Shown here in pieces: positions 1 to 6,689 of a stretch of 8,558 nt of DNA. How positions within the stretch are numbered: the first letter of the stretch is position 1; every line of letters begins with the position of its first letter. The position numbers and the translations under genes are program-made. The stretch covers positions 1 through 8,558 of the forward strand of contig CAKRNI010000105.1 of the NCBI GenBank assembly GCA_934370915.1, in the 5' to 3' direction. The notes under the pieces are model-generated. The model had not been told where the DNA came from. It made no database searches and saw nothing but the letters and a program-made list of their open reading frames with translations. This stretch comes from an uncultured Lachnospiraceae bacterium (GTDB lineage Bacteria > Bacillota > Clostridia > Lachnospirales > Lachnospiraceae).

Positions 1-156
1 CTGACCGCCGTGATCTTCGTAACCGGTCTCTCCGGGATCAAGGTAAACTTCGGCAATGTGCAGCTCACCGGTATGGTCCTCGCATGTGTTGTCGGCATGA
101 TCTTAAGCCTGATTTTCTATCTCTTTGATAAGATGAAGCTTACGAATGATCAGTAA
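1..156 (+). CDS. uraA: Uracil permease (NCS2 family), C-terminal fragment
   Basis: This is the last 51 codons of a gene that begins before the window; the frame is open from base 1 to a TAA stop at 154-156. The segment contains GLSGIKVNFGNVQLTGM followed by a hydrophobic stretch ending in LSLIFYLFDKMKL. This closely parallels the C-terminus of E. coli UraA as I remember it, where a GxSGxKVNxG motif and an LxGMALA segment precede the last membrane helix. UraA-type proteins are inner-membrane proton symporters that import uracil for pyrimidine salvage. Only the end of the transport domain is visible, so substrate specificity (uracil versus xanthine) cannot be read directly. The short charged tail after the last helix is normal for the family. 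A strong hairpin terminator lies about 90 bases downstream, so this is the last gene of its transcript. Confidence 0.82.
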   Translation: MTAVIFVTGLSGIKVNFGNVQLTGMVLACVVGMILSLIFYLFDKMKLTNDQ

Positions 157-245
157 GAGTCACATATTTAATCAGCAAATAAACTCACATTCTCGCGTCG
201 AATATGGTCATTTGCGATGATCTGCATTTTCGCACGAATGTACAA

Positions 246-295
246 AAAGCTGCGGAGCACACCTGTAAGAGAGGCTCCGCAGCTTTCCTTTTTAT
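246..295 (+). terminator. Bidirectional intrinsic terminator between convergent genes
   Basis: A perfect 13-bp stem pairs 246-258 (AAAGCTGCGGAGC) with 274-286 (GCTCCGCAGCTTT) around a 15-base loop. On the plus strand it is followed by TTTCCTTTTTATC and then a T7 run, which suits termination of the uracil permease transcript. On the minus strand the same stem is followed by TTTTTGTA and lies only 5 bases beyond the surface-protein stop codon (292-294), so it should also end that transcript. The plus-strand U-tract extends into the last codons of the opposite gene. Confidence 0.85.
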
Positions 296-3200
296 CTGTT
301 CTTTTTTTCCTGTCCATCCCAGGCACCGTTCTTGTCTACATAATATCCGTCCGGTGTCAGGGTATTCTGATACATCGCTCCGTAAGGGCAGCCACTGGAT
401 TTAGAATCAAATGTCCATTTTCCGGTTACCGGGTCATATTTCCACTGCGGCGCTGCCGAAGTTACTGCGAAATAGTACCACTTGCCGTTGATGAACTGCC
501 AGCCGGTCATCATCGCTCCGCTTACCGGATCCAGATAATACCAGTTCTTGTCATCGGACTGATCAAAATACCAGCCGGTCCGCATACCGGAATTCTCATC
601 GATCTGATACCAGCGATTGTCAGTTCCATCTAATACCCATCCGGTCTTTAAATAACCGTCAGCTCCAAATGGCCACCATTTTCCATTAAGTTTTACCCAT
701 TTCATATTTTCACGGGTACTGCCATTGGCATCTTTGACCATCTTTCCTGCTGCGTAGGAACCATTCTTATAGTATAATCTCCAGCCTTTTTCCTCACGGC
801 TCCAGCTTTTGTCATTGGAGGTTGCATTTGACTGATAATCATCCGAGGAATCTGATTTCTCGGAACCATGACTGGCTCTGCGCTCTACATAAAGCGTTCC
901 TTTAACGTACTGGATCTCATAATTATCTGATGTCAGACCGGAAGGTGTGATCACATACTCACCAACCGGACTGGCTGCGGTATACTCACAGGAAATCTGT
1001 AATTTTCCGCCTAATACATGCTCGTCGTCGGTTCCCTGAAGTCCCTGATATGTTACGGTGTATTCCGGGATTGTAGAACCCTGCTCGATCTTCTGATCAG
1101 AAGCCGTCACTGTTAACGGCGCTTTCTCGATGCGGAAGGAATACTCAGCTTCCCCAGCCTTATAATTCTTTCCATCCTCTCCAACGATCTTCACCGTATA
1201 GGTTCCAGCATCCGTCGGTGCCGTCTGGAGGATCTCCGTCCCTTTGCTGACAATCACAGTTAATTTTCCATCGCTGTCTGAATCCACCTGTGGAGCAACG
1301 GCTTTTGCTTCGTATACACGGTTTAATTCCTCCAGATTGGTCAGATAAAATTTCGGTTCTGCCTGTTCTACGGTCAATGTTCCAGGCTGATAGGAAATAT
1401 CATAATTGCCATTTTTCGCAACGAAACCATATGGCATGATCTCATACTGACCAGCATCACTTTCTGCCGTATATGCGCAGTCGTAATTGGTGATCTCCTC
1501 CAATACAGATTCGTCTTCTCCATGTACAAAGCCAGTCGCTGTATAGCTGTATGCAGGCGCGTCATCCTTGTAAGTCACGGTTTTATTATCCGCCTTAACT
1601 GTAAGCGGTGCCGGGGAAATAGAAACCTTTCCAGAACCATAATACGGCTCATGGTTCTCATTGGTAAGTCTGAATTCCACAATATGGTCACCTGCGTTGG
1701 TATAGTATGGCCACTCTGATCTGGTCAGCGTATAATTGCCATCCTTGTCTTTGAAAGTAAGCTCATATTGTGTACTTCCCTTAAGGAACAGCATGATTCC
1801 ATGTTCTTCTCCATCATAGACACCCGAATAATTGCTGATACCAATATCATTTTCATCCACCTTCGCCGGCAGTATTCTGGCATCACCAAAAGTTTCACCG
1901 GAAAGCTGATCCGTTGAGAGTGTATATTTGCTGGCAAGATTATCACTTAAGGTGATATTGGTGACATCGACCGTATTGGTTCCTGCTGCGTCGGAAGTCC
2001 AGGAGAAGGTTCCGCTGACAGCATTATCCGTATCCACAGCTGCCTGATCTCCTGCCGGGATCACGCTGCCCTCTGCCGCAATAAGCCCCAAGGTACCAGC
2101 CGCAGTTGTATTGCCATCATACGTTTTGGACTCTATGGATCTCACAACTGGAACTAAGGTTCCCTTGGTTACCTGGAATTCTGCCGGTTCACTCTCTGTC
2201 TCTTTATAATTCAATGTCCTGGCTGTTTTTGCCTTTACGTACCAAGTTCCTACCGTATTTTCGACGTTCCATGCTCTGTAGCTGGAATCATCATCCCGGT
2301 TCTGGCTGTAGGTATAAGAGACACCGTAGGATGTGTCTAATGCATTGACCTTAGGATCCGGCCTCTGTCCATAAGTGATGGAATCACAGGTCAGGGAAAT
2401 CTGGTTCGTTCCGCGATAAATATAAATATTTTCATAATCACCAACCGGTATCGGAGTCTTTTGAGGATTTACATTCTCTCCACCAGTACATGTGATACCC
2501 ACTGTCAAATCATTAAAATTATAATAGGTATCCGGTGTTGCATCATAATGACCTTCGCTGTTTCGGCTTACTTCTCCAGTCATATCACTAAGCTTATAAA
2601 GCTTAAATTCAAGTTTTCCATAACCAGATATCCGGCTCTGATAGGATGGAAGAAGCTGTGGTCTTATCTTATCATCACTGTCGTCTTCTCCATAGGTGAT
2701 CGTTTTTACCGGCAGTTTGAACCAATTGGAGTTTAAATCCGCTTTTTCAATTGTAATATCTCCAACAAGCAGATTGGCTGCACGACCGATTTCATGATTA
2801 TTTGATTCTGCAATGATAAATACGCCGTAAATACCTGCATTTACAGGAGATTCTATCTCTTCCTCCCCATAGGATCCCTCTTCATTTTTCAATTTATAAT
2901 AGGTTCTGACCATTCTAAATGAATCACCATTTTTCGGCGAAACCATCTCTGGGATTCCTCGTTCCGCAATCGTCCGTCCCGTATATACAAATGTTGTCTG
3001 GGCTATCCGAAAATCACCCGCAGTCGCTTTCCTGGACATCGTTCTAAATGTAACCTGAGTGACATTGGAATAATCTCCATTGGTATTCTCTGTCGCTAGG
3101 TAGTAAGTATATTCTGTATATGGCGAAAGCTCTGTCACGGATAAGGAATAGCCTCCGTCTGAATCGACCAGTGCTGTTTTTACATAGGAATCATTTTGTT

Positions 3201-6200
3201 TCCCTGCGTTTACGATTTCGGCCGCTGTCATACCACTTCCAGAACTTTCATAACGGACAGAATCCACACAATATACAGTCTCACCGCCTGATGTACCTTT
3301 GATCACTGCGGAACTTTCTGTCTTATCTGTGTCCCCTACATTTGCGGTAAGCGTTACCTTATAAGCCGGATATAAATTCAGATTTTCCGCATTGATCTGA
3401 TAATCATCTGCAATTCTGGTTCCATCTTCTTTCTTCCAGCCAGCTAAAGTTTCACCTTCCGTGTTTAAATCTACGCTACTTAAAAAGCTGCCTTGTAACA
3501 GATATTCCTTGTAAATTGGTTTGGTATCGCCTGACTTTGCAAAATAGTTAACATACCAATACATTCCCGTCGACGGATTTTCATTCCAGAACACATAAAT
3601 ATCCGTCTCTGTGTCTGTCTGAGATTCATTCTTAACAGCCCATATCGGCACAAAGCTTCCTGCCGAGAAAGAAACATGTTTCATCAGTTCCCGGTAGTTT
3701 GATTTCAGTACCCGGAATAATTTGATATTGGTATCTCTGCTTACATTATCTGATGGGAGGTTTATCTGCAGAGATTTTCCAGTGCCAAAAAACGCATTTG
3801 TCAAGTCCATATGCACATTGCTCATAGCTGAACCGCCGATAATCGACACCGTGCTGAATGGAATCTCGTTTTCTACCACAAGCTGACCATGACTATTGAA
3901 ATCGCCTTCAAAGAAAATATCCGCGCTTTCTCCGTATACCATTCCTCCGGTCAATCTTGTATTGCCAGAACTATGCTGTCTGATACCATAAGTTTTTCCA
4001 GATACCTGACCACCGCTCATATTTAGAGAGGCATAGTCGGAGCCCTCTCCCAGCATGAATAAATTCACTGCCGCGTTATTGGTTGATGTGATGGTTCCAC
4101 CTTCAATATCAACAGTAACCGGACCGGACGCATTGATCGCGTAAATGCCTGATCCGCTGGTAGAATTATCTGTGATCACTGCACCGTCACGAACCTTAAG
4201 ATTTGCATGGCTTAACGATATAGCGCTTCCATTGGTGCTGATAATCTTGCTGCCTCTAATTACCTCTATGGTACTTGCAGTATTTCCATCAACGCCTGCT
4301 GCTTCTATACTGGCTAATACTATTGTTCCTGTACCAATAACGTTAACTCTGCCAGTGATTTTTCCGTTTAACGTAATACATGTACCAGTTGTATCAACTG
4401 TAATCTCATCTGCTTGCAGCTGCATATTTGTGATTACATTCAACTCACAACCATACGTTGTATCTGCTGCAAGAATAGCCGCAATCAGATTGTTCAAACT
4501 GATCTCATTCGTATTGATTTTTCCGTTTACTAAGTCATCTTGTCCTACAATCGAATAGCTATAACCATACTCCGTATCACCTATCCGCGCTATTAGTACA
4601 CTAGGAATATCACCACTTACAATATCTGGAAGCTGATTATTCTTGTCCTGCATTCGGATATAGGTATTGGAAACTTTAGGTTCATAGCCGCTGTACGCTG
4701 TATCTTCTGTGCCGCTTGTGTCAGTAAACACTTTAAATTGTGTCTTGTTTTTTATAGTATCTATATTTTCTGTTTTTCCTTCAATCCAATTAGCAAATGG
4801 AGATATATTCTTCATAGCATCGCTTCTTGCAGCAATTGTAAGTGGATTGGTAAATCCAGTAACCTCCGTTGCGTCAATTACCTTCTGATCCTCTGAATCA
4901 TAATACCAGATAGAGGCTGATGGCTTATTGTTTGCGGATTTCGCTGTGATATCTACTTCATTTTTTAATGCAATCGTTGCATTTTTTTCAGCCACAATTG
5001 CAATCGCAGGTCCTTCCTGTCTTCCACTCACCAGACCCGTTGCAGAGATGCTTCCTCCGTTGATATGTAATTCCGAACCTTCTTGCAGGTACACAGAATA
5101 TACATAAAAACCAGGACCAGATGTTGTATTAATGTTTCCCCCATTGATCGTGATACTCTTTGGTCCATTGATGTAACCATTTAAAGTGCCACTATCCATC
5201 ACAAAGTCACCGTAACCGCCAATTGCGCCATTGACTGTTCCATTTTTAAGAACATATTTACCCTGGCTGTCAAAATTTGCAACCCATTGATCGCCAACTG
5301 TTACCGTTCCGCCATTTTGTTCAAATTCAACCCGCCTATAATTGCCAAACAGGTTATTTCCAGTCACTATGTTAGCAGAGCTATGAATAATAAATGGACC
5401 ATCTCCCTTAAAATCAAATGCATAGGATACATTTGTATAGCTTCCCGTCAATGTCAGTTCACAATTCTCATTGATAACAGGGAATGCATTGTCCTCTGTA
5501 ATATTAACGTTGTTGAAATTGATGGTCGCTTTTCTATCAGCACTATTTGATAAAATTGCATTAAAAGCATCACCAACCGCATTTTCCCCATTAAATGTCT
5601 GGTTAATGCTACCGCTTACTGTAAATGAATTTGCAGTGCCGCTAACCGTATACGTCGCTCCCTCTGCTGCATACACCGCCGTCTCTGCTTCTCCAATCGT
5701 CACATAAATTTCCGGAATCTCCACTCCGTCTGCCAGTTTCACCGGTCTTCCATCATTGTCTTCTTCCGGTAAAACTGCACGGTAAATATAGACTGCGCCG
5801 CTGTAAGGTTCATTTTCCCTGGCGTAGTCTGCGTAGGTTCTTTCTTCTGTTTCGATTGGAGCGCCATCTTCGTCAAACTCTGTGAAATATTCTTCCTGTG
5901 AGATGCCACCGTGGAATTCCGGATAAACGCTTAGTTCCGGATCCAGCTGCCAGGTGATTCTGGAAAGCTCCTGACTTTTATCCGTTGCTTCCCGCACTGT
6001 TATTTCCAACGTATCCGGGAACTGGATATCAGTCTCTGCGCTTCCCAAAGGCAGCTGCTGTGACAGAATCTCGTCGCTCAGTGTTTCAAAACCAGTAATT
6101 ACACAGGCAGATGGCTTCCTGCTGGCTGAGGACGCTGTGTTTCTCAGAATTGTCTCTTCTTCCTTTATTTTTTCTGCATCGACCGCATTGGAATCCGACT

Positions 6201-6351
6201 GTACTTTCTCATCTATTTTCCGGGCAATCACAGCGTTTTCCGCTTCCATGATCTCCGCCCTGGACTGCAGTCCCATCCCATTGCTGCTGAATACCAACAC
6301 TGCCGCCAATACCGCCGCCGATGCCCGTTCATACCATTTTCTTTTAGTCAT
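292..6351 (-). CDS. Giant secreted cell-wall-binding adhesin-like protein (beta-helix, MBG/YDG stalk, choline-binding-type repeats)
   Basis: A single open frame encodes about 2019 residues. I place the start at the ATG at 6349-6351 because AGGGGAG lies 8 bases upstream. An in-frame ATG at 6370-6372 has no well-spaced ribosome binding site. Residues 1-32 form a signal peptide: MTKRK, then a hydrophobic core ending near SRAEI. Residues ~85-220 resemble a clostridial Ig-like domain (ITGFETLSDEIL, IYVTIGEAE). Residues ~233-474 and ~646-857 are beta-helix-like, with recurring INGGxI strands and turns. Residues ~930-997 resemble an InlB/Flg_new repeat (LAGWKKEDGT). Residues ~1000-1104 are FN3-like. 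Residues ~1105-1823 are MBG/YDG-type stalk domains. Residues 1823-1853 are a Ser/Asp-rich linker. Residues ~1854-2013 are choline/glucan-binding-type repeats. No LPXTG motif or C-terminal membrane helix follows, so attachment is probably non-covalent. A role in adhesion to host, mucin or other cells is inferred from architecture only; no catalytic motif is visible. Confidence 0.9.
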   Translation of the reverse strand: MTKRKWYERASAAVLAAVLVFSSNGMGLQSRAEIMEAENAVIARKIDEKVQSDSNAVDAEKIKEEETILRNTASSASRKPSACVITGFETLSDEILSQQLPLGSAETDIQFPDTLEITVREATDKSQELSRITWQLDPELSVYPEFHGGISQEEYFTEFDEDGAPIETEERTYADYARENEPYSGAVYIYRAVLPEEDNDGRPVKLADGVEIPEIYVTIGEAETAVYAAEGATYTVSGTANSFTVSGSINQTFNGENAVGDAFNAILSNSADRKATINFNNVNITEDNAFPVINENCELTLTGSYTNVSYAFDFKGDGPFIIHSSANIVTGNNLFGNYRRVEFEQNGGTVTVGDQWVANFDSQGKYVLKNGTVNGAIGGYGDFVMDSGTLNGYINGPKSITINGGNINTTSGPGFYVYSVYLQEGSELHINGGSISATGLVSGRQEGPAIAIVAEKNATIALKNEVDITAKSANNKPSASIWYYDSEDQKVIDATEVTGFTNPLTIAARSDAMKNISPFANWIEGKTENIDTIKNKTQFKVFTDTSGTEDTAYSGYEPKVSNTYIRMQDKNNQLPDIVSGDIPSVLIARIGDTEYGYSYSIVGQDDLVNGKINTNEISLNNLIAAILAADTTYGCELNVITNMQLQADEITVDTTGTCITLNGKITGRVNVIGTGTIVLASIEAAGVDGNTASTIEVIRGSKIISTNGSAISLSHANLKVRDGAVITDNSTSGSGIYAINASGPVTVDIEGGTITSTNNAAVNLFMLGEGSDYASLNMSGGQVSGKTYGIRQHSSGNTRLTGGMVYGESADIFFEGDFNSHGQLVVENEIPFSTVSIIGGSAMSNVHMDLTNAFFGTGKSLQINLPSDNVSRDTNIKLFRVLKSNYRELMKHVSFSAGSFVPIWAVKNESQTDTETDIYVFWNENPSTGMYWYVNYFAKSGDTKPIYKEYLLQGSFLSSVDLNTEGETLAGWKKEDGTRIADDYQINAENLNLYPAYKVTLTANVGDTDKTESSAVIKGTSGGETVYCVDSVRYESSGSGMTAAEIVNAGKQNDSYVKTALVDSDGGYSLSVTELSPYTEYTYYLATENTNGDYSNVTQVTFRTMSRKATAGDFRIAQTTFVYTGRTIAERGIPEMVSPKNGDSFRMVRTYYKLKNEEGSYGEEEIESPVNAGIYGVFIIAESNNHEIGRAANLLVGDITIEKADLNSNWFKLPVKTITYGEDDSDDKIRPQLLPSYQSRISGYGKLEFKLYKLSDMTGEVSRNSEGHYDATPDTYYNFNDLTVGITCTGGENVNPQKTPIPVGDYENIYIYRGTNQISLTCDSITYGQRPDPKVNALDTSYGVSYTYSQNRDDDSSYRAWNVENTVGTWYVKAKTARTLNYKETESEPAEFQVTKGTLVPVVRSIESKTYDGNTTAAGTLGLIAAEGSVIPAGDQAAVDTDNAVSGTFSWTSDAAGTNTVDVTNITLSDNLASKYTLSTDQLSGETFGDARILPAKVDENDIGISNYSGVYDGEEHGIMLFLKGSTQYELTFKDKDGNYTLTRSEWPYYTNAGDHIVEFRLTNENHEPYYGSGKVSISPAPLTVKADNKTVTYKDDAPAYSYTATGFVHGEDESVLEEITNYDCAYTAESDAGQYEIMPYGFVAKNGNYDISYQPGTLTVEQAEPKFYLTNLEELNRVYEAKAVAPQVDSDSDGKLTVIVSKGTEILQTAPTDAGTYTVKIVGEDGKNYKAGEAEYSFRIEKAPLTVTASDQKIEQGSTIPEYTVTYQGLQGTDDEHVLGGKLQISCEYTAASPVGEYVITPSGLTSDNYEIQYVKGTLYVERRASHGSEKSDSSDDYQSNATSNDKSWSREEKGWRLYYKNGSYAAGKMVKDANGSTRENMKWVKLNGKWWPFGADGYLKTGWVLDGTDNRWYQIDENSGMRTGWYFDQSDDKNWYYLDPVSGAMMTGWQFINGKWYYFAVTSAAPQWKYDPVTGKWTFDSKSSGCPYGAMYQNTLTPDGYYVDKNGAWDGQEKKNR
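310..790 (-). repeat. Choline/glucan-binding-type (CW_binding) repeat module at the protein C-terminus
   Basis: The translated C-terminus carries successive aromatic-rich units of about 20 residues: GWRLYYKNG, KWVKLNGKWWPF followed by GYLKTGW, RWYQIDENSGMRTGW, NWYYLDPVSGAMMTGW and GKWYYF. It ends in a cap with PDGYYVDKNGAW. This W/Y-W/Y-G-TGW spacing is the signature of choline-binding and glucan-binding repeats, which form a solenoid that docks on phosphocholine-decorated teichoic acids or on polysaccharide. The repeats are divergent at DNA level, so this is a protein-level repeat array, not a recent tandem duplication. Confidence 0.85.
885..2150 (-). repeat. MBG/YDG-type stalk domain array
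   Basis: Residues ~1401-1823 of the surface protein hold consecutive all-beta domains of about 75-95 residues. A YDG-type domain comes first (SKTYDGNTTAAGTL to LASKYTLS). Next is an MBG-like unit with SGVYDGEEHGI. Then come two clear MBG_2-like units beginning LTVKADNKTVTYKDD and LTVTASDQKIEQGS and ending in GTLTVEQ and GTLYVER. An intervening unit contains APTDAGTYTVKIVG. The DAGxY and GTLxVE motifs recurring at domain ends are typical of these families. Such arrays usually serve as extended stalks that project the N-terminal region from the cell wall. Confidence 0.8.
3780..4415 (-). repeat. Beta-helix-like repeat block 2
   Basis: Residues ~646-857 of the surface protein show short beta strands and turns with the pattern hydrophobic-x-hydrophobic-x-GG-[TQM]-[IV]: VDIEGGTITSTNNAAVN, LNMSGGQVSGKTYGIRQ and TRLTGGMVYGESADI. 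They are preceded by CITLNGKITGRVNVIG-type rungs. Asn and Ser are abundant at turns. This is typical of right-handed parallel beta-helices in clostridial adhesins and pectate-lyase-fold proteins. I see no cluster of Asp/Arg/Lys suggesting a polysaccharide lyase active site, so a binding or structural role is more likely. Confidence 0.65.
4930..5655 (-). repeat. Beta-helix-like repeat block 1
   Basis: Residues ~233-474 of the surface protein contain recurring rungs: TYTVSGTANSFTVSG, VEFEQNGGTVTVG, YVLKNGTVNGAIGG, FVMDSGTLNGYING, SITINGGNINTTSG and ELHINGGSISATG. These have roughly 15-22 residue periodicity with G/N turns. The block lies directly after the N-terminal Ig-like domain and is separated from block 2 by about 170 residues that I cannot assign to a family. 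The DNA here is visibly more AT-rich than the stalk-coding part. Confidence 0.65.
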
Positions 6352-6359
6352 ACACAATT

Positions 6360-6366
6360 CTCCCCT
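6360..6366 (-). promoter_or_regulatory. Ribosome binding site deciding the surface-protein start
   Basis: On the minus strand AGGGGAG is followed by 8 bases (AATTGTGT) and then the ATG at 6349-6351. This spacing is near ideal. It favours that ATG, which yields MTKRKWYER and a normal signal peptide, over the in-frame ATG 21 bases further upstream. Confidence 0.8.
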
Positions 6367-6455
6367 ATCCATCGTTTTCCATGTTAAACACCACTTTTAT
6401 TTCCTGCGCAGACAAAGCTCCTATCTATTCAGGACCTGCGTTCTATCATTCCAAA

Positions 6456-6469
6456 GTTGAATTTTCAAC
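6456..6469. promoter_or_regulatory. Inverted repeat at the predicted surface-protein transcription start
   Basis: GTTGAATTTTCAAC has perfect 6-bp arms (GTTGAA/TTCAAC) separated by two bases. It begins just downstream of the minus-strand -10 (6473-6478) and covers the predicted +1. This is a common position for a repressor operator. It could also be chance in AT-rich DNA. Confidence 0.35.
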
Positions 6470-6472
6470 ATT

Positions 6473-6502
6473 CTTATAACTACATGCTACCAGTTTTATC
6501 AA
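6473..6502 (-). promoter_or_regulatory. Sigma-A-type promoter for the surface-protein gene
   Basis: On the minus strand TTGATA (6497-6502) is followed by an 18-base spacer and TATAAG (6473-6478), close to the -35/-10 consensus. The predicted start of transcription near 6466 leaves a leader of about 115 bases before the ATG. A 6-bp inverted repeat covers the predicted start site, and a direct repeat lies just upstream of the -35. The match is by eye; the transcription start is not demonstrated. Confidence 0.6.
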
Positions 6503-6521
6503 AAAATTTCTATATTTCCTG

Positions 6522-6556
6522 CACAAGATGTCAAAATACGACACGAGATGTAAAAT
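6522..6556. repeat. 20-base-period direct repeat upstream of the surface-protein promoter
   Basis: CACAAGATGTCAAAAT (6522-6537) and CACGAGATGTAAAATT (6542-6557) match at 13 of 16 positions, with start points exactly 20 bases apart. That is about two helical turns, so two protein protomers would bind the same DNA face. The repeat lies about 20-55 bases upstream of the -35 of the minus-strand promoter, a typical activator position for a response regulator. Confidence 0.5.
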
Positions 6557-6593
6557 TGCTCTTATTTTTACCGTACATTTCAATGTTTTTCAT

Positions 6594-6619
6594 CTGTATA
6601 CAGTAACTGTTTTATATAC
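6594..6619. promoter_or_regulatory. Overlapping palindromes, GntR-like operator candidate
   Basis: CTGTATACAG (6594-6603) is a perfect 10-base palindrome containing TGTATACA, a core resembling operators of GntR/FadR-type regulators. It overlaps ACAGTAACTGT, a palindrome with a single-base centre at 6600-6610. Further GTATA and TATAC half-sites lie at 6596-6600 and 6615-6619. The cluster lies 14-39 bases upstream of the peptidase -35 box. The regulator family is inferred from the core only. Confidence 0.4.
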
Positions 6620-6632
6620 TGTCCAAATCGTA

Positions 6633-6661
6633 TTTACAAATCAAAATTTATGCGCTATGAT
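6633..6661 (+). promoter_or_regulatory. Sigma-A-type promoter for the M20 peptidase
   Basis: TTTACA (6633-6638), a 17-base spacer and TATGAT (6656-6661) give five of six matches to each consensus hexamer at optimal spacing. The predicted start of transcription is near 6668, leaving a leader of about 30 bases that includes the ribosome binding site. It lies downstream of the ATG at 6650, so that upstream in-frame ATG would not be in the mRNA. Confidence 0.7.
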
Positions 6662-6672
6662 ATGCCATATCA
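6658..6672. promoter_or_regulatory. Palindromic operator candidate over the peptidase -10 and start site
   Basis: TGATATG-C-CATATCA is a perfect inverted repeat with 7-bp arms and a single-base centre. It overlaps the last four bases of the -10 hexamer and covers the predicted +1, so a bound protein would block RNA polymerase. This suggests that the peptidase gene is repressed under some condition. The repressor is not in the window. Confidence 0.5.
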
Positions 6673-6680
6673 AGCAGAAG

Positions 6681-6689
6681 AAAGGATGG
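6681..6689 (+). promoter_or_regulatory. Ribosome binding site deciding the M20 peptidase start
   Basis: AAAGGATGG precedes the ATG at 6698-6700, with 8 bases between the end of GGATGG and the start codon. The in-frame ATG at 6686-6688 lies inside this site, and the one at 6650-6652 precedes the predicted transcription start. Confidence 0.7.

Noticed and set aside
4145..4558. Open plus-strand frame of 137 codons, opposite the surface-protein gene
   Set aside because: It lies entirely antisense to a frame with clear domains, has no ribosome binding site that I can see, and its hydrophobic composition reflects the complementary strand of a Ser/Asn/Thr-rich coding sequence.
4982..4988. T7 homopolymer (A7 in the coding sense), and another at 302-308, as phase-variation tracts
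   Set aside because: Seven-base runs are common in AT-rich genes. The second lies in the last codons, where slippage would barely matter, and nothing else suggests phase switching.
6370..6372. Earlier in-frame ATG for the surface protein (product starting MDRGELCM)
   Set aside because: Only GGAAAAC lies directly before it, too close to be a good ribosome binding site, while the ATG at 6349-6351 has AGGGGAG at 8 bases and gives a clean signal peptide.
6352..6466. Riboswitch in the ~115-base leader of the surface-protein gene
   Set aside because: I looked for conserved cores such as those of cyclic-di-GMP and other common riboswitches and recognised none; only short palindromes (for example CTGCGCAG at 6404-6411) are present.
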